Assembly (NCBI RefSeq): GCF_013410775.1
Contig: NZ_JACCFH010000001.1
Span: 186,001 to 250,000 of the forward strand
DNA from: Sphaerotilus montanus
GTDB taxonomy: Bacteria > Pseudomonadota > Gammaproteobacteria > Burkholderiales > Burkholderiaceae_C
Direction: 5' to 3'
Length of the DNA stretch: 64,000 nt
Shown here: piece after piece, positions 46,807-55,052 of the stretch
Layout of the letters: each line of letters begins with the position of its first letter
Numbering within the stretch: position 1 is the first letter of the stretch
Program-made: the position numbers and the translations under genes
The notes under the pieces: model-generated
Seen by the model: only the letters and a program-made list of their open reading frames with translations
Database searches by the model: none
Told to the model about the DNA's origin: nothing

Positions 46807-47931
46807 GTGGCACAGCATCTCTTCCTCATCGACCCAGCGGCCGTCGGGCGGCTGCATCTCCAACAGTCGCTGACGGCGGCGGGATTCGAGATCATGGGCA
46901 CCGCGGCAGACCCCGGATTCGCCTGGCCCAAGCTGCAGGCCCGGTGGCCGGACGTCATCGTGTTCGACATCGAGTGGCCACGGCTCGACGTGGCCGGCTT
47001 CCTGAAACGTGTCCACGCAGAACGGCCGACCCCTGTCGTGGTCTGCGCCGCCCACCTGACCCTGGCAGATCCGGTCGTCCAGACCGCCCTCGCCGCGGGC
47101 GCCGCGGCCTTCGCCGTGCGGCGCTCGCCGACGGCGGCACGGGCAGCCGCGGCGTCAGGCAGGGGGGACGATTCGGACCAGACGCTGATCTCCGCCGTGC
47201 GCCAGGCGGCACGCACGCCAGCCCCGGCCTTGCTGGCACGCGCAGCACCACCGGCACACCTGCCCGCGCCGCTCACGGCACCTGCGCCGCTCCACACGAA
47301 CGCGCCGCCACCGGCCACCGCGCGGAGCAGCACGGGCCGCCCTGCCAGCCGCATCGTCGCGATCGGCATCTCGACGGGCGGCGTCCAGTCCATCGAAGCC
47401 GTGCTGCGCCATCTCGGACCGGACACACCCGGCATCGTGCTGGTCCAGCACATGCCCGAGAAGTTCACGGCGTCGTTCGCAGCGCGGCTGAACAGCCAGT
47501 ACACGCTGGAGGTGCTGGAAGCCCGCGATGGCGACGCGGTGCTCGACGGACGGGTGCTCATCGCGCCCGGGGGCAAGCAGATGACCTTGCGCCGACAGGG
47601 TGGCCAGTACACGGTGGAGGTCCGGGACGGACCGCCGGTCAACCACCACCGGCCTTCGGTGGACGTGCTGTTCTCGTCGGTGGCGCGCTGTGCAGGCCGC
47701 CATGCCGTGGGCATCATCATGACCGGCATGGGGGGCGACGGTGCCCGCGGCCTGCTGGAAATGCGCGAGGCCGGCGCCTCGACTGCGGCACAGGACGAGG
47801 CCAGCTGCATCGTCTTCGGCATGCCCGCCGAGGCGATCAAGCTGGGCGCCGTCCAGGACGTGCTGCCCCTGGGCCGCATTGCCGACTGGATTTCCAGCAC
47901 AGGCAGTCGGTCACTGGTCGCCAGAACGTAA
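46807..47931 (+). CDS. cheB: CheB-type protein-glutamate methylesterase with degenerate receiver
   Basis: This 374-residue protein has an N-terminal receiver-like domain (1-115) and a C-terminal methylesterase. The esterase triad is intact: S189 in GISTGG, H215 in VQHMPEKF and D311 in MTGMGGDG. The receiver keeps D54 (VFDIEWP), but the paired acidic residues are reduced to D9-P10 and the conserved Lys is Arg (AVRRSP). Phosphorylation by CheA may therefore be weak or absent. The linker (about 118-178) is unusually long and Ala/Pro-rich. GTG start. It is the last che gene; a TolC-like gene starts 4 bases after its stop. Confidence 0.9.
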   Translation: MAQHLFLIDPAAVGRLHLQQSLTAAGFEIMGTAADPGFAWPKLQARWPDVIVFDIEWPRLDVAGFLKRVHAERPTPVVVCAAHLTLADPVVQTALAAGAAAFAVRRSPTAARAAAASGRGDDSDQTLISAVRQAARTPAPALLARAAPPAHLPAPLTAPAPLHTNAPPPATARSSTGRPASRIVAIGISTGGVQSIEAVLRHLGPDTPGIVLVQHMPEKFTASFAARLNSQYTLEVLEARDGDAVLDGRVLIAPGGKQMTLRRQGGQYTVEVRDGPPVNHHRPSVDVLFSSVARCAGRHAVGIIMTGMGGDGARGLLEMREAGASTAAQDEASCIVFGMPAEAIKLGAVQDVLPLGRIADWISSTGSRSLVART

Positions 47932-47935
47932 CAAC

Positions 47936-49537
47936 ATGAAACTAGAATGTGCGCCGATGATGCGCACGTTCTGCCCTGACTCCCGTTTCCGTTTCGCCCG
48001 CACCCCGGGCCACCACAGCGCGTGGAGGGGCTGGTGGCAACGCTGGTGGCAGATCCCGGTCCTGGTGCTGCCAGCCTGTCTGGTCAGCACCGCGCTGCAG
48101 GCACAGCCCCACCTGCCCGTGTCCTGCATGCTGGCGACACAGCCCCCCGCGCAGCTGACCGACCTGCTCGACGAGGCCTTGTGTGCCGACGCGCGCACCC
48201 GCCTGGCCTGGCAGCAGATCCAGCTCCAGTCCGCCCGTCTGGACGCCCAGCTGGCCAGCGCGCGCCCGGAGCTGAACCTGCGGCTGGAGACCGGCCGGGA
48301 ATCCGGCGCCCTGGCCGCCAGCAGCGGCCACAGCCGCACGGCCACACTGGAGCTGGGCTGGCTGCTGCTGGACGGCGGTCGCCAGGAAGCGGCCACCCGC
48401 GCCGCCCGGCTGGCGGTCACCGAGGCGATGGCGCAACGCGACACGGCCTTCCAGTCCGTGCTGCTGGACACCGCGCAGGCTTACCACGCCGTCCTCGATG
48501 CGCAGCAGGCCCTGCAGGCACGACAGGCCTTGCAGGACATGCTCGCCGCGCTGCAACCCGACCTGCAGCAGCGCCACCGCAGCGGCAAGGCCGAACACAC
48601 GGCGCTCCTGGAGCTGCGCCAGGCCCGCACGCGCAACCAGATCAGTCTGCGCGACAGCGCGCTCGCACTCACCGTGGCCCGCGCCCGCCTGTCGGCGCTG
48701 ACCAGCCGCGCCCCGGACACCCCCTGGCCAGCGCTGGCGGACACCGCCGCACCGGAGCCGGACACCACCGCGTTCACCGCGGTCGACGGGATCGAGCGCA
48801 GCCTGTCGCAGGCCCTCGACGACCACCCGGAACTGGCCGCAGCACGGGCACGCATCGGCGTCGCCCGCGCCGCGCTGGACCAGGCGGAGCGCGCCGGACG
48901 ACCGACCCTCGGCCTGAGCCATGCGCTCGGCCGTGGCCGACGCACCGGCGAGACCGCTGACGGCACCCCGGTGTCCGGCTCCGCTCGCCAGACCACGCTG
49001 ACTCTGACCTGGCCGCTGTTCGATGGCGGTGTCCGCCAGGCACAGCGCCAGGCGGCCAGCGTGGAGCACGCCACGGCCCGGACCGCACTCGAAGACCAGC
49101 GCCAGCGGCTCGCGGTCAGCGTGTGGGAGGCCTACCAGGAATGGCGCACGGCGGCGGCCGTGCAGACCGAGTACCAGGATCTGGTCCGACTTGCCCGCGG
49201 TCTGCTGTTCGCCGAAACGGCACGCTACCAAGGCGGGGACGAGGACGCCAGTCTGGCGGACCTGCTGACCGCCCGGCAGGACTGGACAGACGCGCAGATC
49301 GAGCAGCAGCAGGCCAGCTCGCGCCAGCGGCTGTCCCGCTGGCGCCTCGCCGCCAGCCTGGGGCGGCTGGAACGGGGCGCACTGCGCCCGACAGACGCGC
49401 CAGGGCGTCTTGCAGCAGCGCCAGTCCCCGCGGCCGTGCCGGCCGCACGCCCGACACTCCCGCCGACCCGCCCGGTCAGCGGCGGCTGCCAGCCCGGCAC
49501 GCTCGGACAAGGCGACGCCTGGTGCGTGCCACGCTGA
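47936..49537 (+). CDS. TolC-like outer-membrane efflux protein
   Basis: This is a 533-residue member of the outer membrane efflux family with a long N-terminus (signal near residues 38-57, VLVLPACLVSTALQAQ). Two repeated halves of long helices and short strands are visible: ARPELNLRLETGRES to LELGWLLLDGGRQEA, and GRPTLGLSHALGRGR to LTLTWPLFDGGVRQA. These halves are typical of TolC proteins that form trimeric export channels. The C-terminal 55 residues after the second helix bundle are Ala/Pro-rich with two Cys. It starts 4 bases after cheB with a poor ribosome site, so it may be coupled to the che operon, yet it also abuts the poly-amino-acid locus. ATG 47957 is an alternative start. No inner-membrane pump partner is present. 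Confidence 0.85.
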   Translation: MKLECAPMMRTFCPDSRFRFARTPGHHSAWRGWWQRWWQIPVLVLPACLVSTALQAQPHLPVSCMLATQPPAQLTDLLDEALCADARTRLAWQQIQLQSARLDAQLASARPELNLRLETGRESGALAASSGHSRTATLELGWLLLDGGRQEAATRAARLAVTEAMAQRDTAFQSVLLDTAQAYHAVLDAQQALQARQALQDMLAALQPDLQQRHRSGKAEHTALLELRQARTRNQISLRDSALALTVARARLSALTSRAPDTPWPALADTAAPEPDTTAFTAVDGIERSLSQALDDHPELAAARARIGVARAALDQAERAGRPTLGLSHALGRGRRTGETADGTPVSGSARQTTLTLTWPLFDGGVRQAQRQAASVEHATARTALEDQRQRLAVSVWEAYQEWRTAAAVQTEYQDLVRLARGLLFAETARYQGGDEDASLADLLTARQDWTDAQIEQQQASSRQRLSRWRLAASLGRLERGALRPTDAPGRLAAAPVPAAVPAARPTLPPTRPVSGGCQPGTLGQGDAWCVPR

Positions 49538-49585
49538 GCGTGGCCTCGGCACCGTTCTGGCGCCGAACAACCCCACTCCTCCATT

Positions 49586-49601
49586 TTACATAAGGTTACA
49601 T
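49586..49601 (+). promoter_or_regulatory. AT-rich leader with TTACAT direct repeats before the aminotransferase
   Basis: TTACAT occurs at 49586-49591 and 49596-49601, exactly 10 bases apart, in the only AT-rich patch of the 114-base gap. A weak -10-like GATACT follows at 49616-49621. This is a plausible promoter/operator for the two-gene poly-amino-acid operon. Confidence 0.35.
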
Positions 49602-49651
49602 TTAGGCGAATTTCTGATACTGCCAGTCCACCACCTCAGCAAGGAATGGAC

Positions 49652-50953
49652 ATGACCGGCCCCACCGTCAACGCCAGCACCAACACCAACGACCGCTCGG
49701 TTTTCCTGCGCCGCGAATCGGCGGCGCGCGGGTATTGCCGCCGCTTCGACACCGTCTTCACCTCGGCCCGCGGCAGCCTGATGCGCGACGAGGCGGGGCG
49801 CGAGTACATCGACTTCCTGGCCGGCTGCGCCGCACTGAACTACGGCCACAACGACCCGGCCATGCGCGAAGCCCTGCTGGCGCACATCGGCGCGGACGGC
49901 CTGGCGATGGGGCTGGACCTGCACTCCACCGCCAAGCGGGCCTTCCTCGACACCTTCGAGTCGGTGATCCTGAAGCCGCGCGGCCTGCCGCACCGGGTCC
50001 AGTTCACCGGGCCGACCGGCACCAACGCGGTCGAGGCCGCGATGAAGCTGGCCCGCAAGGTCACCGGGCGCCACAACATCATCGCCTTCACCAACGGCTA
50101 CCACGGCGTGACGCTCGGCGCGCTGGCGGCCACGGGCAGCGCGTACAACCGCATGGGCCTGCCGCTGTCGGGCGTGACGCGGGTGCCCTTCGACGGCTAC
50201 ATGGGGTCGGACATGGACAGCGCGGCATTGCTGGCGCGGCTGCTGGACGACCCGTCGAGCGGCGTGGACGCGCCCGCGGCCATCCTGCTGGAGACGGTGC
50301 AAGGCGAAGGGGGCCTCAACGCCGCCTCCCCAGGTTGGGTGCAGCGCATCGCCGCCCTCGCCCGCCAGCACGGCGCGCTGCTGATCGTGGACGACGTGCA
50401 GGCCGGCTGTGGCCGCACCGGCAGCTTCTTCAGCTTCGAGCCGATGGGCATCGTGCCGGACCTGGTGGCGATGTCCAAGTCGCTGTCGGGCTTTGGCCTG
50501 CCGATGGCGCTGGTGCTGATCCACCCGGACCACGACCAGTGGCGCCCGGCCGAACACAACGGCACCTTCCGCGGCAACACCCACGCCTTCGTCACCGCCA
50601 CCGCCGCGCTGCAGACCTACTGGCGCGAACCCGGCTTCGAAGCAGAGATCGCCCGCCGGGCCGCGCTGACCCACGCCCACCTGGAGCGCATCGGCCGCGA
50701 GGTGCCGGGCTCGGTCCTCAAGGGCCGCGGGATGATGCAGGGCCTTGACGTCCACAGCGGCGACCTGGCCGGACAGGTCTGCAGCCTGGCCTTCGCACGC
50801 GGGCTGGTGATCGAGACCTCGGGCGCCCACGACCAGGTGCTCAAGGTGCTGGCACCACTGAACACGCCGCTGCCACTGCTGGAGCAGGGCCTGTCGATCC
50901 TGCACGGCGCCGTCACCGACACGCTGGCGACTTCGCTGCGCCACGCCGCCTGA
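49652..50953 (+). CDS. L-2,4-diaminobutyrate aminotransferase (EctB-type)
   Basis: This 433-residue PLP enzyme of the class-III aminotransferases would convert aspartate semialdehyde and glutamate to L-2,4-diaminobutyrate (DAB). It matches EctB throughout: FTGPTGTNAVEAAMKLARK, FTNGYHGVTLGALAATGS, ETVQGEGGLNAAS, VDDVQAGCGRTGSFFSFE, the PLP lysine in MSKSLSGFGLP, and EHNGTFRGNTHAFVTA. No ectA or ectC is present, so it does not serve ectoine synthesis here. The neighbour 4 bases downstream is a poly-lysine-synthetase-like NRPS, making this the probable monomer supply. AAGGA at 49641-49645 is well placed for ATG 49652 and too close for the in-frame ATG at 49646. Confidence 0.92.
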   Translation: MTGPTVNASTNTNDRSVFLRRESAARGYCRRFDTVFTSARGSLMRDEAGREYIDFLAGCAALNYGHNDPAMREALLAHIGADGLAMGLDLHSTAKRAFLDTFESVILKPRGLPHRVQFTGPTGTNAVEAAMKLARKVTGRHNIIAFTNGYHGVTLGALAATGSAYNRMGLPLSGVTRVPFDGYMGSDMDSAALLARLLDDPSSGVDAPAAILLETVQGEGGLNAASPGWVQRIAALARQHGALLIVDDVQAGCGRTGSFFSFEPMGIVPDLVAMSKSLSGFGLPMALVLIHPDHDQWRPAEHNGTFRGNTHAFVTATAALQTYWREPGFEAEIARRAALTHAHLERIGREVPGSVLKGRGMMQGLDVHSGDLAGQVCSLAFARGLVIETSGAHDQVLKVLAPLNTPLPLLEQGLSILHGAVTDTLATSLRHAA

Positions 50954-50957
50954 GCCG

Positions 50958-53900
50958 ATGGACCTCGCCCACCCGTCGCCCACCCTCCTGCAGCAGCCCG
51001 CCGCCGACCACCACCTGCGCTGGCAACCCGGCGAGCGGCTGCACCACCTCTTCGAAGCCCGCTGTGACGCGCTCGCCCGCGAGGGCCGCGCCGACCGCGT
51101 CGCCCTGTGCAGCGAAGAGGCCACGCTGACCTACGCCGACCTCGACCGCCGCGCCAACCGGCTGGCGCGGCACCTGCTGGCCACCGGTGAGGTGCGGCCC
51201 GGCGACCGGGTGGCGCTGCTGTTCGACAAGTCGGTCCACAGCCACATCGCGATGCTGGCGGTGCTCAAGCTGCACGCGGCGTATGTCCCGCTCGACCCGG
51301 GGTTCCCCGACGACCGCTGCGCCTTCATCTGCGAGGACGCCGGCGTACGCCGGGTGCTGAGCGTGTCGCGCTACGCCGAGCGGCTGGCGGCATTGCCGGT
51401 GCCGGGGCTGTGCGTGGACCAGCTCGCCTGTGACACCTCGGGCGAGCGGCTGAGCGCGCAGGAGCTGGCCGACACCCTGCCGGACGGCGCCGGATGCGAC
51501 AACCCGCTGTGCTACGTCATCTACACCTCCGGCTCGACCGGGCGGCCCAAGGGCGTGCCGATCGAGCAGGCGCAGATCTGCAACTTCGTGCGCGTCGCCA
51601 CCGAAACCTACGGCTACCGGCCGGACGATCAGGTGTACCAGGGCCTGACGATGGCCTTCGACTTCGCGGTCGAGGAGACCTGGGTGCCGCTGTGCGTCGG
51701 CGCGACGCTGCACCCGAACCAGAGCAGCACCAGCCTGCTCGGCGAAGACCTGGCGCGTTTCCTCGTCGCGCGGCGCATCACGGCGCTGTGCTGCGTGCCG
51801 ACGCTGCTGGCGACGATCGAGGCGGACCTGCCCGACCTGCGGCTGCTGATCGTCTCGGGGGAAGCCTGCCCGCGCGACCTCGTGCAGCGCTGGGCCACGC
51901 CGACGCGGCGCATGCTCAACGCCTATGGGCCGACCGAGACGACGGTCACCGCGACGCTGGAGGTGCTCGATCCCGCGGCGCCGGTGGTGACGATCGGCCG
52001 GCCGCTGCCGACGTACACGGTGCTGATCCTGGCGCCGGACGAGCGGCGGGTGCTGCCGCTGGGCGAGGTCGGCGAGATCGTGATCGCGGGCGTCGGCGTG
52101 GCGCAGGGTTACCTCAACCGGCCGGACCAGACGGCGCGGGCCTTCATCGACGACTTCATCGGCGTGCAACCGAACCCGTCCGGCCGCCTCTACCGCACCG
52201 GCGACCTCGGCCGGCTGCGCGACGACGGCCGCGTCGAGTACCTCGGCCGCATCGACACGCAGGTCAAGATCCGCGGCTACCGCATCGAGCTGTCCGAGAT
52301 CGAGTCGGTCTTGATGCAGCAGGACGGCGTACGCCAGGCGGTCGTGCAGCCCCACGCCTTCGCGCCGGGGGCGGTCGAGCTGGTCGCTTACTACACGCTG
52401 CGGCCGGGCCATGCCGGGGTCGATCCGCAAGCGCTGCGCCGACGCCTGCGCGAGCAGTTGCCGGCGTTCATGGTGCCGAGCTGCTACGAATGTCTGGCCG
52501 AGATGCCGATGCTGGCCAGCGACAAGGCCGACCGCAAGTCGCTGCCCCCACCGACCGGCCGCCTGCCCGCCGAGTCCGCGGCCGAGGACGACCCGCCCGA
52601 CGGCCCGACCGAACAGGCCATCGCCGCGACGCTGGCCGCCGTGCTGCAGCTCGACCAGGTGCCCGCGGGCGCGCACTTCTTCGACGACCTCGGCGCCAAC
52701 TCGCTGCTGATGGCGGGGCTGGGCGCGCGGCTGCGGCGCACGCTGGACCGGCCGGCGCTGTCGATGGCCGACCTCTACCAGCACCCGTCGGTGCGGCTGC
52801 TGGCCCGGCACCTGGACGCCACGGCGGCCCGGGCCGATGCGGCACCGTCCCCGACCACCTCCGCCACCGCGGCGCCCCACCACGCCCACCGCCTCGCCTA
52901 CCTCGGCTGCGGCGTGGCACAGGTGCTGATGGTGCTGGCCTACGCGGCGGCCCAGTTCTGGCCGATGCTGGCGGGGCTGGACTGGCTGCTGGCAGAGACC
53001 GACCCGCTGCGCGCCTTCGGGCGGGCGATCGTGCTGGGCGCCGGGCTCTGGGTCTGGGCGGTGGCGCTGCCGGTCGTGCTGAAGTGGATCTTGATCGGCC
53101 GCTGGACGGTGCGCGAATTCCCGGCCTGGGGCACCACGTACCTGCGCTTCTGGGCGGTGCGCCAACTGCTGCGCTTCAACCCGGTCGTGCTGTTCGCGGG
53201 CTCGCCGCTGTACAGCGCCTACCTGCGCCTGCTGGGGGCGCGCATCGGCCGCCGCGTGCTGGTGGCAACGCCGCTGATGCCGGTCTGCACCGACCTGATC
53301 GACATCGGCGACGACAGCGTCATCGGCCGCCATGTCCTGCTCAACGGCTACCGCGTCGAGGCGGGCCGGGTGCGCACGGGCGCGGTCACGATCGGCCGGG
53401 GCTGCTTCATCGGCGAATCCACCGTGGTCGACATCGACACCGCGATGGGCGACGGCAGCCAACTCGGCCACAGCTCGGCGCTGCTGCCCGGCCAGCGCGT
53501 CGCCGCCGGTCAGCGCGCCCACGGCTCCCCCGCCCAGCCGACCGACACCGACTACCGGCGCGTGCCCGACGGCGCGCCGCCCGGGCGGTGGCGGCTCGCG
53601 CTGTTCTCGCTGGCGCAGCTCGGGTGGCTGGGGCTGGTGTCGCTGCCGTTGCCGCTGTGGGCGCTCTACCTGGTCAGCAGCGAACAGGGCCAGCGGCTGG
53701 AGGAACGTTTCAGCCTGCACCTGCTCGGCCACGCGCACCCGAGCCACTGGGACGCGCTGGGGCTGGTGGCCCTCGTCGGGGCGGGCGGGCTGCTGGCGGG
53801 CGCGGCGGTTTGGGCGCTGGTGATGGTGACGCTGCCGCGCTGGCTGTCAGGGCTGCTGACGCCGGGCCGGGTCTATCCGCTCTACGGGCCGCACTACCTG

Positions 53901-55052
53901 CTGCTGCAGTGGATCACCGCCTGGAGCAACTCGAAGTTCCACAACGCGTTGGCGGGTGACAGCCAGTACGCCACCAGCTGGCTGCAGGCGATCGGCTACC
54001 GCATGCCCGCGCTGGAGCAGACCGGCTCGAACTTCGGCATGAGCCAGACCCACGACGTGCCGACGCTGTGTACCTTCGGCAGCGGCACGATGGTCTCGGA
54101 CGGCCTGCTCGTCAGCAACACCGACCTGTCGGCCGGGCAGTTCCGGGTCGGGCATGCCGAGATCGGCGCGCGCAACTTCATCGGCAACGGCGTGCTGTTC
54201 CCGGCGGGCGCGCGCACGGGCGACAACTGCCTGCTGGCCACGCGGACGATGGTGCCGATCGACGGACCGCTGCGCGAGAACGTCGGGCTGCTGGGCTCGC
54301 CGTGTTTCGAGATCCCGCGCTCGGTGCTGCGCGACCAGCCGGATGCGCGGCTGCTCGACCCGGTCTGGCGCGCCGACGCACTGCGGCGCAAGCGGCATTC
54401 GAACGGGCTGACGATGGCGCTGTTCCTGACCGCTCGGGCCGGCGGTGCGGCGCTGGCGGCGGTTGTGTTTTATGGCGCCTATGTCGGGCTGCCGCTGCCG
54501 GGGGCGCTGTCGCTGGCGGTCGGCTCGGTCGCGGCGCTGGCGGTGCAGGTGCTCTGGTTCATCGGGGTGGACCGGGCCAGCCTGCTCGGGCGGGCGCTGG
54601 AGCCACGCACCGACGCGGTCCTGGACCCCGCGTTCTGGCGCCACGAACGCTTCTGGAAACTCGGGCTGGCCGGCGATAGCGTGCTGATGGCGCTGCTGCG
54701 CGGCACGCCGTTCATGGGGCTGGTGTGGCGAGCGCTGGGGGTGCGGGTCGGGCGGCAGTTGCTGGACGACGGCGGCTCGATCACCGAGAAGACCCTCACC
54801 ACGCTGGGCGACCACGCCACGCTGGGCGAGACGGCGCTGATCCAGGGCCATTCGCTGGAGGACGGGCTGTTCAAGTCCGACCACATCCGGCTGGGCGACG
54901 ACGTGACGCTCGGCACGCGGGCCTTTGTCCACTACGGCGTGGTGGCGGGGGACCGGGTGGTGTTCGACACCGACACCTTCCTGATGAAAGGCGAGCAGCC
55001 CGCGCCAGACTCGCGCTGGCACGGCAACCCGGCGCGCCCGGTCACCGGCTGA
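50958..55052 (+). CDS. Single-module membrane NRPS of the poly-lysine synthetase (Pls) type, predicted cationic poly-amino-acid synthetase
   Basis: This 1364-residue protein has an adenylation domain (about 25-535): A3 YTSGSTGRPKGV at 190-201, A4 with D235, and A10 Lys523 in SDKADRKSLP. A carrier domain follows with phosphopantetheine Ser582 in DDLGANSLL. Six membrane spans are at about 646-672, 686-714, 878-905, 934-960, 1151-1178 and 1183-1204. Three soluble domains with hexapeptide-like (left-handed helix) repeats lie between and after the span pairs (740-860, 980-1135, 1225-1360). There is no condensation or thioesterase domain. This is the layout of epsilon-poly-lysine synthetase, where the C-terminal domains join monomers repeatedly. 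By-eye pocket residues are D-F-E-C-I-S-A-V-T-K; the Glu fits a cationic substrate. With the aminotransferase upstream, DAB is the likely monomer. Confidence 0.88.
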   Translation: MDLAHPSPTLLQQPAADHHLRWQPGERLHHLFEARCDALAREGRADRVALCSEEATLTYADLDRRANRLARHLLATGEVRPGDRVALLFDKSVHSHIAMLAVLKLHAAYVPLDPGFPDDRCAFICEDAGVRRVLSVSRYAERLAALPVPGLCVDQLACDTSGERLSAQELADTLPDGAGCDNPLCYVIYTSGSTGRPKGVPIEQAQICNFVRVATETYGYRPDDQVYQGLTMAFDFAVEETWVPLCVGATLHPNQSSTSLLGEDLARFLVARRITALCCVPTLLATIEADLPDLRLLIVSGEACPRDLVQRWATPTRRMLNAYGPTETTVTATLEVLDPAAPVVTIGRPLPTYTVLILAPDERRVLPLGEVGEIVIAGVGVAQGYLNRPDQTARAFIDDFIGVQPNPSGRLYRTGDLGRLRDDGRVEYLGRIDTQVKIRGYRIELSEIESVLMQQDGVRQAVVQPHAFAPGAVELVAYYTLRPGHAGVDPQALRRRLREQLPAFMVPSCYECLAEMPMLASDKADRKSLPPPTGRLPAESAAEDDPPDGPTEQAIAATLAAVLQLDQVPAGAHFFDDLGANSLLMAGLGARLRRTLDRPALSMADLYQHPSVRLLARHLDATAARADAAPSPTTSATAAPHHAHRLAYLGCGVAQVLMVLAYAAAQFWPMLAGLDWLLAETDPLRAFGRAIVLGAGLWVWAVALPVVLKWILIGRWTVREFPAWGTTYLRFWAVRQLLRFNPVVLFAGSPLYSAYLRLLGARIGRRVLVATPLMPVCTDLIDIGDDSVIGRHVLLNGYRVEAGRVRTGAVTIGRGCFIGESTVVDIDTAMGDGSQLGHSSALLPGQRVAAGQRAHGSPAQPTDTDYRRVPDGAPPGRWRLALFSLAQLGWLGLVSLPLPLWALYLVSSEQGQRLEERFSLHLLGHAHPSHWDALGLVALVGAGGLLAGAAVWALVMVTLPRWLSGLLTPGRVYPLYGPHYLLLQWITAWSNSKFHNALAGDSQYATSWLQAIGYRMPALEQTGSNFGMSQTHDVPTLCTFGSGTMVSDGLLVSNTDLSAGQFRVGHAEIGARNFIGNGVLFPAGARTGDNCLLATRTMVPIDGPLRENVGLLGSPCFEIPRSVLRDQPDARLLDPVWRADALRRKRHSNGLTMALFLTARAGGAALAAVVFYGAYVGLPLPGALSLAVGSVAALAVQVLWFIGVDRASLLGRALEPRTDAVLDPAFWRHERFWKLGLAGDSVLMALLRGTPFMGLVWRALGVRVGRQLLDDGGSITEKTLTTLGDHATLGETALIQGHSLEDGLFKSDHIRLGDDVTLGTRAFVHYGVVAGDRVVFDTDTFLMKGEQPAPDSRWHGNPARPVTG

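Noticed and set aside
49652-50953. Aminotransferase as part of an ectoine operon
   Set aside because: It is EctB-like, but no ectA, ectC or ectD is adjacent and the following gene is a poly-amino-acid synthetase-like NRPS.
50913-53747. A 944-residue minus-strand frame opposite the NRPS gene
   Set aside because: Composition (Arg/Gln/His/Ala rich) is typical of the reverse frame of a GC-rich gene; the plus strand has all NRPS core motifs.
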